Shown here piece after piece: positions 20,641-32,132 of a stretch of 64,000 bases of DNA (position 1 is its first letter; every line of letters begins with the position of its first letter). A program made the position numbers and the translations under genes. This DNA comes from Entoloma clypeatum (taxonomy: Eukaryota > Basidiomycota > Agaricomycetes > Agaricales > Entolomataceae), in contig OY751494.1 in assembly GCA_963565915.1 (NCBI GenBank), forward strand, positions 3,720,001 through 3,784,000, in the 5' to 3' direction. The notes beneath the pieces were generated by a model. It searched no databases. It was not told the origin of the DNA and saw only the letters and a program-made list of their open reading frames with translations.

Positions 20641-22431
20641 TTTCATTGATTCCTCGAACCTGCGTACTGAGGTCCAATATACAACCCTGCCACAACCAAA
20701 CAGTTTGAGTGACACTTGAGAATGCAAGATGTTGTTTGGCTACCTTCAAAATCCTAGAGCGAGTGTCCTTTGTTCTTGTCTGTGAATGTATGGGCCAATA
20801 AATCCTTACATCGGCTGAATGTTTTCATATTCCGCCAAGAAGACACCGCACCACATTATTCCATCAACCTCACCCGTTCACCATCGAATCCCTAGAAGGT
20901 CCTCGGTGATGAGGTTTATTCTGGATCGAATTCTGGGAACCACTGACGCTGGACGCATGTCGGTCGGGAAGGATAACATATACATATATCCTGGTCGAAG
21001 TTACGATTGAATACGCTAGAGTGCGTTTCACTTACAGACCCAGCGAAATCATGGCTGAAATCCGTTTCAGAACATAAAGTAGCAGATCTGTACTGCATCT
21101 GAGGCACAGCCTCAGTCAAGATCCAGACAATTGATTGCAAACGTTGGCCCCTGGACATCATTAAGACACTTTTCTCTCGTACCCTCGTCCTACACTTCGA
21201 CGTGAGTAGAAGTTTCGAAAATTTGAAGGCAAATCACGCAAACCCTTCACATGCTTTCCGCGGTCATACCTCGGGAACTCCATTGCAGCGGTGACATTGA
21301 CAGCCTCCCCCCAGGAACCGCCAACTTATCCAAACTCCAAGTACTTTGCGTTTGTTTCTAGTTTCATTTATATACGGGGGCCATGATGTTACAGAGTCGA
21401 ATGGCGCGGTTGATCAAAAATACTTATCGTCTATCGCATGACTGGACGGCTTCCTTATCGGATAAACCTCTCGAAAGTCCACACGTCAAGTGACAACTTT
21501 TCAAACGTCGACGTTCAGGGGCATGCCGTTTCTTCGCAAGTGCGTATCGGCCAATGACACATACTTTTTCGAGGTCACAATGTTGGGATTATGTGCCGAA
21601 CCTTCAGGCAGAATTATCACTTTTCGGGCTCTACTGTTCTTCCCCCGATGTTCTCGTGCGTTGCTACTGACGCTACTTCTTCTCAGCCCCTGACTTACGA
21701 ACAAGGAGGATTAATCGCAGCGGATACAGTGTGCATTGCTTTTGTAATACATACCAATGCAAACTCCACCCAGCGCTGTACTGCGCCCTTGGATCGCCTG
21801 GATCCACGGACGAACGTTACCGTCCCATGGGGCTCCTCCCCTGTCTAAGGTTGTGGAAGGACAAGGCTGCCTCCATGGCTTGGGTAAGTTACGTGGGTTC
21901 TCATAGAAGCCCAAGCTTGCCCTTCGCCAGATGAATGCCACAGCAGCATGAGCGTTATTCCAATACCGCAGTTATCGGAGTTACGTCCTCCTCATTACCC
22001 AACTTCGCCGCCTGCTCCATGGATAGAAGATTAGAGATCCCACGCGTAGGTGGGCGGTAGTAAACCGACTGTCGTTCAGCCACATCTCAATCTGGAATCC
22101 TAGGATCTCATGCACGCAGTCGCTTTTAACGGCATAGCCCGCAACGCCAGCATATTTTTGCCGCTCAAAAACGCCATGCCGCGTTGTCGATTATTCACCC
22201 CCACCGATCCTCGCGACCGAACACTGGCTGGCCTCACCAGACGCTTCAATGAACCTTTCCTTGTTTTATTCAAGGCTGGTCACTGGACCCCGCGCCGAAG
22301 ATCGTCTGCTCCATCCATGCATGCTTTCACGCAGTCACAGCCCATAGAATCGGGTCGGATTGAATTACCCCGGTTCCCTTTTCACTCGGAGAGCTCTAGC
22401 ACCTCCGCGTGTAATCACCTGCGGATGCAAA

Positions 22432-22464
22432 CGATCGCCTCGGGGGTCTGGTTCGAGGCGATCG
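22432..22464. repeat. perfect 11-bp inverted repeat (stem-loop)
   Basis: Arms cgatcgcctcg and cgaggcgatcg are exact reverse complements separated by 11 bases. The stem is GC-rich and contains the self-complementary CGATCG. Function unknown; it could be a dimeric-factor site or an RNA hairpin in a leader. Confidence 0.8.
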
Positions 22465-22563
22465 AAGTGTCATTTAGAATATGAAGAGGGGGATAAATGA
22501 AGAATTGCACGGTTAAATGAATGCTGTTTGCGATTCGCCACTGGACGATGATGAAGCTATTGT

Positions 22564-22602
22564 AGCCGCAATCTGAGAACGACGCTCGGGAGCGTTGCGG
22601 CT
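22564..22602. repeat. compound stem-loop (8-bp outer, 6-bp inner arms)
   Basis: Outer arms agccgcaa (22564-22571) and ttgcggct (22595-22602) are exact reverse complements. They enclose acgctc/gagcgt, also exact and sharing one base with the outer 3' arm. Function unknown. Confidence 0.7.
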
Positions 22603-24070
22603 CCGATGGACTGCGAGCGGATTCATAGCCTTCCGAATCTCACTTACTCATTATTATGAGTGGGCTGAGTAGACTTGAGTTCTTTGCGTCCTTTATGCCT
22701 CTCGTGGCTGGTTCTTTCTTCCCTTGCCGGATCACGACTTTACGAAAGGCATGACTGTCGGCCCTGGAGAATAAAACCACCGTAGCGAGAGACATCCAAT
22801 TTTCCAGAAAGGAAAGGATCCTATCTTGAAGTCAAATGCATTCAAGGGACATTGTTATTCTATACTCGACTTGAATTTTTATTTCTCCTCCGCCACCTGA
22901 CCAGCGTTGGTCGAAGTCTATTTTTTTTTTGCCCTTGGTGACATACCGCACCCGGGGAAGGGGGAGTAGCGATATACCGCGAGTGGGCGTGAATTAGCGA
23001 CGGGTCTGCTTGTTGGTCGCTGGGACCAGCGCCCTCTTGCGTCAACAAGTGTCCCAGAAGAATTCACCATCCCCTTTGATTCAGGAGTGGGGTGTTTCGG
23101 GGGTGCAATTACAAAGGAGAGAAGACCGCCGTTGCCTGTGGAGTTCAACGGAGGGGAGATAATGAAGAGTGGGTAAGGTCAGGGGATGTCACGCCGGCAG
23201 AGAAACCTTTCTTGGGAAAAAGGACATCCAGACAAGATATGGAACACAAGGAAAGGACCAGAACGGAGAACAAAGGGGTCTTGAGAATCGAGGCTTTGCC
23301 TCGTGTCTAGCCAAGATGCCGCCAGTGGACAATTACAGTAAAGTCGCGCGCTTGAGGTATGCCGATGTAACGGACATTTCGGACGCAGTGAAGAATAAAT
23401 TAAGCAGAGCAGCACACGGTGAGCGATATAAACGGATAAACGGAAGGAAGTGGGATCTTGATCAAGAGAGTATGGATGAGACCCCTGGCGGTCTCTGGGA
23501 TTCAATGCAGTTGTACAAAACAAGAGAACTGAGACGGCGAAGTAGAGGTCACCGGTCCCGAATGGGAGGATTGAATGCCACCTTTCCGGATCAGTCGAAA
23601 TTGAAGGACCCTGAGTTCAAAAGGTCTGTTTAGTTGGCTGGGTTGGGGCTGAGCGCGGAGGTGAGGATCTGTACGGCGTGTGCGGGCGGTACGGGCAGGG
23701 TGAGGACGGCAAGAGTGAATGTGGCGTACTTGTGTGGGATTAAGGGTTGAGAATGGGAACCGAGTAAGGATGGGGGGGTGGAATAATTCTTTTTTTTTTA
23801 ATTACGAGTTTTATGGTACAGAGCAGCGGCTGCCGGGACTAGTTCGAAGGGAAAGGCAAAAGCAGTGTGGAGCACATGGAGGGTGACAGCGTGACGGGTG
23901 GACCCAGGGGAGTGGACGTGTCAAGGAGTGCAGGGTGGCAGGGGTCCTGGGAATGGATAACCCCTTGAAGAATGCCCGATATGGGATATCCTAATTAGGA
24001 AGGCAGACCCTGACGAGGGGGAATCTGTTCAAAAGTGACGGCTCTGGACTGGACCTGTACTCTTATAGCG

Positions 24071-25532
24071 ATGGACTCCCTCCACTTCGACCCCTACGGC
24101 TGCTACTCCGACTCCTCCTCCTCCGCCCCACGCACACCGTCCCCCCACGACCTCCACTTTGCCAACCATACAAACATCAAGCAGCAGCCCATCGACGTCG
24201 ACCCCCGTCTCTACCCCCACGACCTCCTCGACGACAACACAGTTCCTATCGAGCCCCATTATTGGAACAATGTTCCCCCGCCCAACCCTCGTGGCTCCCT
24301 CCTCCAGGAGCTCTATGACCACGACCACGACCTCCCCGAGCACCACCAGCAGTACCAGCATTGGCCCCAACAGCAGCAGCCCTTCCTCCGCACACACGAC
24401 TACACCACAGGCCGGAGGGCAACCTACCCCTACGTACGACACGACCGTGACGACGCGTTCCAGCACTACCCTGCATCTTTCCTCCCCCCACAACAGCACA
24501 CATACCCCTCACCTCCAGATACCCTCTACGGCGAGTCCTCCCAGGACGCCTTCATACCCTCCATCTCGTCTTCTCCCCACCAGCCCTACCAGGAATTCGA
24601 CGACTCTCCTGCCATAAAACTTGAAGACGGTTCCCCCTCCCTTGCCTCGTCCCACCAGCCCGCCTTCTACCCCACGTCATCCTCATCAGCCTGTCATTCA
24701 ATGAACATGTCTCCCTATCTCTCTGGTCTCCCTGTCCAACACACCGACGACGCCGCCTCCAAGGAGACCCAATACCTCCGTCGCCGCTGCTTCAACTGCC
24801 ACACCACGGAGCCCCCTTCATGGCGCCGCTCCACCCTCAACCCTGGAAAAATCGTATGTAACAAGTGCGGTCTTTACGAGCGCACCCATCTTCGTCCCCG
24901 TCCTCTCCGCTTCGACGAGTTGCGCGCTGGAAACAAGGCACGTAAAGCCTCCCAGGGCAAAGGCGCCAGTCCAAAGGCAAACCTCACTCACATCAAGAAG
25001 GAGCCTCGCGAATTCGGCATTATGCGCCGTAACTCCGTTTCTTCCACCTCTTCAATCCACTCGGGCAGTGGTGTCAGTGACTGGGATGATAATGGCAAGT
25101 TACCCTATCTCTTTCAAACGCGCCCTCGTCCTGAATAAGCTCTCAGTCTCTGTCTACTCCAATGGTTCTGCTCCTCCAACTAGTTTCAGCTCGCCAAACG
25201 TCGTCACCTTCCCTCTCTCGCGCGATTCACAGTCGCCCCCGAGGGATGGCGGCATCCGCCTTCCTAATGCACCACTCTCAGACATCGCATCTATACAGCC
25301 TACCCCGGCTTTGTCACCAAGGAAGTCGCATTCCGCCCCATCAGCGTACTATTCGCCTCCTTCATCTACGGATAATGGTGAATATTATCTCAGCGATCCC
25401 CTGTCTGAAGTCAAGGTGCAGCCGCAAGAGACCTCGGTATGGGGAACATCCGTCACCTCCTCCCCACGAGCACTGGAACTGCCTATACCTGCCGAGGATA
25501 GCGTCGCTGCAGTTCCGCTCGTCGTGTCATGA
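24071..25532 (+). CDS. GATA-type zinc-finger transcription factor
   Basis: Nuclear DNA-binding regulator with one GATA finger encoded near 24790-24860: CFNC, then 19 residues including PPSWRRS, then CNKC, followed by GLYERTHLRPRPLRFDEL. Most fungal fingers have a 17- or 18-residue loop and NACG or NPCG, so this is an atypical subclass. The N-terminal 240 residues are disordered, rich in Ser, Pro, His and Gln. The C-terminal half is Ser/Pro-rich with a possible NLS (GNKARKASQGKG). The start is the first ATG (gcgATGG); the open frame extends upstream only through non-ATG codons. One intron, 25095-25146, uses a GC donor (gcaagt) and joins SDWDDN to VSVYSNGS in a new frame. Specific orthology (nitrogen, iron, development) cannot be assigned. 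Confidence 0.85.
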
Positions 25533-28124
25533 GCAATGGAAGAAACCCTGACCACCATTCATGTTCAAAACTACCACCGTTACCCCACCTCGTGATACCA
25601 CATCCTCTTGTGGATGTTTCCCTTCCCGCTTGCCTTTGCGCAGCCGCAAATGCCTCGTCGAGGAAGTGTACTTTATTTATTGCGCACGCCATCCCATGCG
25701 ACGATGTACCAACATCCCGATCAAAAAAAACTTGTACCCCGCTTCTTGGATCTCGCGTAGCGGACCTTTTTTTCTTTATTTCACTGACTTTTCTTCCCCT
25801 CACTCTTTAGATTTACTTATTCGCTTTGCATCCTTTTTTGTTTTGCCTTCTCTTCCAGTCTTTATTTATTTATTTAATCATCATACGCGACGAGATGCCT
25901 CCTGTGCTCACTATCTATCATGGCTAACGCATAGACGCCGCTTTCACCTTCGCTTTTTTCGCACACGCACCTCCGTATATACACACTACCTGTACTATCT
26001 GTCCCTTTCTGCATAGTCGACAATCAATAACGAGTGACACGCAGCGATGGCTGAAAGCTGTGCATTCTCCATGTAAACTCGACTGAGCCAGTTTCGCTAA
26101 CTCTCCTGATTAATGACATTGTGGTCCTCATACTCGAGCTTACATACCGCTGTCACAGCGTCCTTGAAACACCAAGTCGTGCACTGCTCCGTTCGTCATG
26201 GACTCATTGCCGTCTCTCCTCCGCGTCCCGTCCCTTGAACGTCCTCAACCCCGCTCGGTCCCTCGGTCCGCCTCTTTGAATTGGGAGTTCCAGTTGCGAG
26301 TACCAAGGACCTTCCATTCCAAGATAGTCGCCATTTCTTGATGGCTACGCGGGTTGTTTTCCGACTCGGGGTGGAGGGGGGGGGATTTTCTAACGCAATC
26401 CTTGTCATCCTTCCGTCGTTCGTAACTTCTCGCTGAGTCCGGCTCGGAAAATAGCCGTTCAAAACCCCCGTCTGGCAGGATGTTCTCAGCGTCTTGTTAT
26501 CTCCAGGAACCTCTTGGTCATGGGCACTCCTCCGACAGCTCGGCTCGAATACATACACGGTTCTCGGTCCTTGCTCACTTCCTTGCTCACTTCCCGGGAA
26601 GACATATGTACTGTAGCTCGATTTTTTTTTCCCCCACTGCTTGCGGTATGCCCGCCGTTTCCCCCTGAATGCTTTCTAATGTTTAGTACGTCATTGTGTA
26701 AATCCGCCCCAATCAATGAAAAGAATTTTGTAGGGGCAAAAAAAGCTTGCTTTCCCTCTCTACGTGTTATGCACCTGATTTGCCGTCTTCTGGTCGTGAA
26801 ACTTGAATAAAAGAAAGTTTGCGAGAGAACGGCATCTCCTGGAGTCTAACCTAGAGGTCCTTCCTTTCCACCAGAAGGACAGGGAAGAGGGCCCATGGCC
26901 TTGCTTTTTCATTAATCCTTGTGGGGGTTGTTTTTCCTGTTCCTTCCTTCCTTCTTCCCGACTCTCGTCGGCCCTCCCCGCCGCCTGACCGTTTATAAGT
27001 TTATAACATGTGGCGTTGCACGCTCCACTGCGACCATACGCTTCTCTCCACCTGACCTCCTTTTCACTGAATCGTCTTCTCATATACCCCAGGCCGCCGC
27101 CGCGGACGGCATAATGTATAAGCTTCGCGCTCATGACCATTTCGACCTCACGCCTCAGGTCCTGTGAATTCAAAAAAGTTTTCTATTCAGTTCGTTCCTC
27201 ATCCCACGCATAAATTTCATTCCAAAGGGTTCGGGGGAGTCTGGCGACTCCTTGCCGCGACACGGCAGTGGGTGGATCGACATGGCCGGCGATCTTGACC
27301 GTCAATAGAAGTCGCGCCCCGCAAAGTTCCTTTTCCCATATCGTGCAACGGCGACTTGTACTTATGTACATATATCACCACCTTGTGTAAGAAACAAGTA
27401 TACGTGCCTTGTCATATTTGCCTCAAGTTCAACCCCTCTTTCGCTATAGCTATGGCCTCCAGCCCTGGCCCGCCACCCCTTTCCCTACCCTTTATCCAAT
27501 TAGTCCCCTACCCGCACGCATGGATGATTGCATATTTGTCCAGACCTAGCAGCTCGCACTCCACATTTTTGTACATTGCGCTGCCTCGAGGCAGATACAT
27601 ACAATTATGTTGGGGCGGCCGAGATTGCTTGCATGGAATTATTTGCAAAAGGAAGGGGGGGAAAGTGATAAAATATGGACCACATGAGCTCAGGGTCGTG
27701 CGCGTTTTTTTTATTTTATTTCTGTAACGCTTTGGCTCTCTATTTCCAAAAAAAAACCTCTAGGTACCCGTTTATTCTGGGATGCTGGGGAGTATGACTT
27801 GGGCTGCATTGTGCTTAACGATTCTATTCCCGTTCGTAGCGACAGAGGGGTCCCCCCCCTTCTTTGCTGACGTCGCACAGTCCTGACCTTTCAGCTCCAC
27901 GTCCATTAGTTATTATATTTTACATATATTTTGTTCACTCGCCCCCACGTTTTACCCCCCATATAATCTCGCAGCCCTGCATAAATACATGTTCTTGGCG
28001 ACTGTCGAATCGCTACCGCGTGTACGATGCGTATTTGCGATAAGGGCCGACTTATCCTGCTTTTGAAAAAAAATAAAACCCGGGCCGCCGTACATGCTTC
28101 CCTTCCTGAGCCTGGTTCTGTGCG
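25533..28124. other. gene-poor region downstream of the GATA gene
   Basis: About 2.6 kb with T- and C-rich tracts on the plus strand and many homopolymers (for example T9 then C5 near 26622-26635). The longest frames have no family resemblance and no supporting splice structure. It may include a long 3' untranslated region. Confidence 0.6.
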
Positions 28125-28127
28125 TTA

Positions 28128-28852
28128 CTGGATGCCTTCCCGTAAGGTTTAGAAACGTAGATATTGATTCTAAACCAGTTAAGCGAGGTTAGCCGAGATC
28201 ACGCTTGCCAAATGGGTCGCACCTGTCATCGGACTTTGAACTGCACCCTCTTCTAGACTTTTAATCTGGAACACATGCCCCCCCCCCTCATCTAGTTCAA
28301 ATTCTATGTTTCTAAATGTTTGTCAGCATATTCATCGCCCGCGACCCCAGTTCCTGATCTCGCTCTTGATGGCGATGCTCGACATTCCCTATTGTCGATA
28401 GCTAAAGCCTGTTCCAATGCCCGTAGTAGGTCCCATATGACACAGAAAATACTTATAGCACCTTAAGATGATCTTCCTTAGCCGGAAAGCCATGAACCAG
28501 CCTACATTCAGCCCATATGCTTCAATGACTCTGCTAAACCCCGCGTCAGGACTCTCCGACCAGACACGCTATGAAAGAAATGTGCGCAACGAGTACATAC
28601 TATCTATAAAATGGTTTCTCAATACTCAACAAGTTGAGAAATGTCATGAACCCACCTACAGACATGCTTCATCACTCTGGAACTGTTAACACGTGATCTC
28701 GGTGAAACGGCACAACAATTTTGCTGGATTTATTGGCCTTGATGAAAAAAGTGTTTATGGTTTGGAAACCTAGACCTATATTATTCAGACTCCGCTCGCT
28801 TATCGATTTAGAAAATAATCTAGGATTCTAAACCTTACGGGAAGTCATCCAC
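28128..28852. mobile_element. non-autonomous TIR element (MITE-like)
   Basis: Terminal inverted repeats bound a 725-bp unit. Left TGGATGCCTTCCCGTAAGG and right (reverse complement) TGGATGACTTCCCGTAAGG both continue with TTTAGAA, giving 25 bases with one mismatch, and weaker similarity extends to about 57 bases. TTA occurs immediately outside both ends (28125-28127 and 28853-28855), as a 3-bp target duplication would. Each end also contains its own hairpin; the left arms are ggtttagaa (28146-28154) and ttctaaacc (28168-28176). No transposase-like frame lies inside. A TWA duplication is typical of PIF/Harbinger elements, but the TIR sequence does not settle the superfamily. Confidence 0.75.
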
Positions 28853-28855
28853 TTA

Positions 28856-30807
28856 CTTATTCTCGAGTCTTGCAAGGATGCGATCATGCAACTTGGGCTC
28901 TGGGGCCGTTTCATTAACTTCCCTGAAGCAGATCCAGGTCATCTTGTCAGGGGAAAAATAAACCATACCTATAGTTACGTGTATATATGTGCGAGATCGG
29001 GCTTGAGTTGGCTTAGGAATAGAGTCGTCCCCTCAGGACCTTAGCCTGAGTAAGTAGAGGCGGCGAACTCGACTGCCACTTTTACTTTCATAAAAGACCG
29101 CGGTGTGGAGTGGGACCACATATCAACATTGGCCCTGTTCAATAGAATAAGAACACACCAGGCGGGATTTTTACATATGCCCGAGAGTCTGACCGATACT
29201 TCACTCTGCATTCAATTTTCGGGAGAGCACAGGCTTTTTTGGGGGGGGGGCGGGGAAGTGATCAAGCAATAACGTGTTCCTTCGTACAGTATCGGAATCC
29301 GTATCGGAATCCGGATACTGTTCGGAGGGGAGAGCGCGGCTAGGGCACTTGCACAGTCCACCTGTATCTGACTAAGTAAGTATTTGCCACAGGTCTGGCT
29401 AAAACTGGCGGCGGGATTATGAATCAATTCGAGGGTGAAGTGGGCAGCACCGCATCCAACCCGTCAAGTGAAGGTGGTCACAAGATCGATGAAACACAGA
29501 AGAACCAGTCCACAACTCTGTCAAGTGCCATCCTGCCATTGTCGCCAGCAAGAAAAATGCGTCGCATCCTACGTAGTCAAGTCCTTGAGCATTATCCGCT
29601 CTGCTGCTGGGAAATTTTGGAGAAGGCCGCTGTGTTCGGGAAAACAGGGGCGATCGGATTATTCACTTCAAGCACGTAATGCATGAATGCACCGGCTTGC
29701 AGTCAGGAAACGAGTGACCGACAGGTGAGTGTACTTATCGCAGGGGCGATGTTCTCACTCCTTTGAGTTTATCCCGTGGTCGAAGCAGCGAGTAAGTACC
29801 GCGCCGGTTGGAGTAAGATTTCCGTGTTCAAGGGTCCACATTCCAGAGTAAAGAAGAATGCTGGAGATCTCCTTGTTGGATAAACGGGGAAGTTACCATT
29901 CATCTCCGATTGTCCCATGTGCATTTCTCTTCGATGAGACCGCCAGCAAGTTCCCTGCAAGATACCGGCGCAGACTGGGACTCAGACAGACATGGAGAGG
30001 GGGAAATCCTGTTCCAAATGACCATCGTCTGGCCTGGTGGCTGCAAACTGAGAATGGTAGAGATGGGTCCGACAGCGTATTGTCGGCATGATTCGATGAC
30101 CGAAAAAGGATGCTGTCATCCAAAAAATGGCATACTAAACCGGCTCCATGCAACTGATGTGGAAGCGAACTTAATGTTATTTGCAAGACCCTTCATTCGG
30201 CCTGATTGGCGAGAGAATCTTGACTTTAGCTATCAGTCCTGTGTACCTAGGTGTCTCTCCGTGAACTGCTTCCAAGGTATCGATCGAAACACACCAGGAA
30301 AATATATGTGAGGACATCGCTGGATGACCCCACTCGACCTCAGTCAGTACGTGCTGAAGGTCCAAGGAACCGTCGGGTCTGTTCTTTGGTCGCATGACGC
30401 AGCAATTACCCTAGATTTTATTAGGCTCGATGATTCGAGAAAGAAGTTTCAACCTTCAATGGTTTATACCCAACTAGTGGATCAGAAAGAAAGCATCGGA
30501 TGTATTAGATACTACATTGTATTTAAAATTCAACAGAAACCCGCTGGTAATGTCAAGGAAACTATACTGACTTGAGCCTGCTTCAGTCGCGACGTCTCCA
30601 TATCCAACAGTTTCCCATCCTCCAGTTCTTGATGAAGATGTCCCAAAAGTAATGTATGGAAATCCGCAGGAATTGTCGAAACACAGGTGATCATGATTCG
30701 CACATCTAACGTCACCCGTTGAATGCTTCTGAATACTGCACTATTCCTAAGCACTGCAAAGCAAGATGTTTCAGAGATACCTTTTGAGAGAAACAAAAGA
30801 ATTACCT
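28856..30807. other. gene-poor stretch between the TIR element and the NTF2-like gene
   Basis: No convincing gene. It contains a G10 run (29241-29250) and a doubled 12-mer, gtatcggaatcc, at 29290-29313 inside an 8-bp inverted repeat. Two open frames (29419-29679 and 29910-30311, plus strand) lack family features and splice signals. Confidence 0.5.
29288..29322. repeat. tandem 12-mer inside an inverted repeat
   Basis: gtatcggaatcc occurs twice head to tail at 29290-29301 and 29302-29313. Flanking acagtatc and gatactgt are reverse complements, so the unit can also fold back. Confidence 0.75.
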
Positions 30808-31864
30808 TCAAACGTCTTCCAAACTAAGTGCATCTGGTTCTGGGGGATCCGTCCCAAACTCAGAGTAGTCGGAGGCAGGAGTGGAACGAGCTTCGTCCTT
30901 TTTTTTGTGCGCGAAAACACTGGACAGGTACGAAATCCCCTTTGCAGCAAGCCTTGTACCGACCCACTGAGCTAGAGACACGCCCGGGACAAGGCCGATG
31001 ACATCTTTAACATCCCAGAAGTCCCGATGGTGAGTGACACGACCCTGCTCGTTGAAGGAGAGGCGGGTGACCACATGAAGTTGGAAGTGGAACGGAGATG
31101 GTATGTTGAGTGCAGTTCCCGGGACTTGAAGAGATGGGGAACAGGGACGTTGAAAATGCGAAGGCACCTGAGATTCAGATGTTGACATGACTGCATCCGG
31201 GATTGGGTGCGATTTGTGGTTATCGCAGTGGATTCCAGGTAGAAGCAAAATATTGAGGGTGTGCTCGACAATGGCCTTTCGATGACCGTCTGGGATATTC
31301 TTAGGATTCGAGTGAAAGTTGGGAGCGAAATGAGCACGCCTCACCAAAGCTCTCGCTCTCACATGTATCACCAAGGTCAGTCCAAATTCGTAATGCTTGG
31401 AAGAGCGGGTGTGCATTCCGTGCGCGGTCTGGGATTTCGAGGCGAAAGAGGGTACAGAACATGGCGACGGGTCGAGGGACATCGACAGAGCTGAATTTAC
31501 GAGACATTCGTTGGATGTCCGCGATGATGGAGCAGGAGGTTGCCGTCAGAAACGGATTTTCATAACTTCCAGGCGGAATAATAAGTGGAAGTGCTATATT
31601 ACCGTCGTGGAGGACTCACACTGCAAAAAAGATAGTGATTCAGGACTCGCTGAAGCGAACGAAATGAGCGATGAGAGGCTTACTTGCATTCGGCTCATAG
31701 AAGCGGCTGATTGTATCTAGAGGTGCGGCGCTGTCTCCATAGACGTATTCGCAGACGTCAAGAGAGGTGGCGCGGAGGGACAAGACGGACATGTTGGATC
31801 TGCTCCCTCGACGTTCGATGAGCGGGACGTGTTCCTGCTGTCGTTGCAGCTCGAAAGAGCTCAT
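30808..31864 (-). CDS. NTF2-like (SnoaL/SigF-like fold) fungal protein
   Basis: Conserved fungal protein of unknown function with an NTF2-like cone fold expected from sequence. ATG at 31864 begins MSSFELQRQQEHV. The exon ending FYEPNA joins across an intron to YENPFLTATSCSIIADIQRM, then VAMFCTLFRLEIPDR, RIWTDLGDTCESESF, DGHRKAIVEHTLNILLLPG, HFQLHVVTRLSFNEQGRVTH and HRDFWDVKDVIGLVPGVSLA. The pairing of FYxPxAxYENPF with HRDFWDVKD is the pattern of SnoaL/NTF2-like proteins. The C-terminus is hydrophobic then charged (LSSVFAHKKKDEARS). Longer upstream reading uses TTG codons only. No catalytic residues can be named. Confidence 0.75.
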
Positions 31865-32132
31865 GACGAAGGAAGAGTTAACCTTGCGTTTCACACGCGA
31901 CCATGACCAACGAGTATCATTCCTCCGCGCCGTCCTCAAGGCTCAGGCCACTGGTTTTCTTTAACGAACGACCCAGGATAAGTGGAGCCTACCTGCATTT
32001 TTGCACCCCAGCGATTCTCTACGAGTTTTAGACTACGCGACGCTCACGCACGCCGGCATCACTACCCCGATCCACAAAGACCTCTGCCAGCTTTCAATTT
32101 TCATCCTATCACCGCTCCCAAGACCTCCCATC
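31865..32132. promoter_or_regulatory. divergent promoter region, NTF2-like gene and beta-helix gene
   Basis: 268 bases between outward-facing starts, with the right boundary depending on the proposed signal-peptide exon. No specific motif claimed. Confidence 0.3.

Larger units (their letters stand above)
20641..24070. other. long gene-poor region upstream of the GATA gene
   Basis: Nearly 3.4 kb in which I find no frame with protein-like composition or splice-joined exons. It holds two perfect stem-loops (22432-22464 and 22564-22602), a T9 run near 23793, and from about 23050 to 24000 a marked purine bias on the plus strand. It probably contains the promoter and perhaps a long 5' leader of the GATA gene. 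Confidence 0.6.

Noticed and set aside
23169..23633. 154-residue frame upstream of the GATA gene
   Set aside because: Purine-rich DNA favours open frames. It has no family motif, no splice partners and a composition dominated by Arg, Lys and Gly.
24029..24617. Long frames on both strands overlapping the GATA gene
   Set aside because: They are shadows of C- and S-rich codons; only the frame with the zinc finger has recognisable protein structure.
25068..25140. Frameshift or pseudogene in the GATA gene
   Set aside because: A GC-AG intron with a good branch-like sequence explains the frame change and keeps a coherent Ser/Pro-rich C-terminus.
26760..27173. 137-residue minus-strand frame
   Set aside because: Its composition mirrors the pyrimidine-rich plus strand, with no domain or conserved pattern.
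30530..30807. 93-residue minus-strand frame downstream of the NTF2-like gene
   Set aside because: It lies in the probable 3' untranslated region and has no family resemblance.
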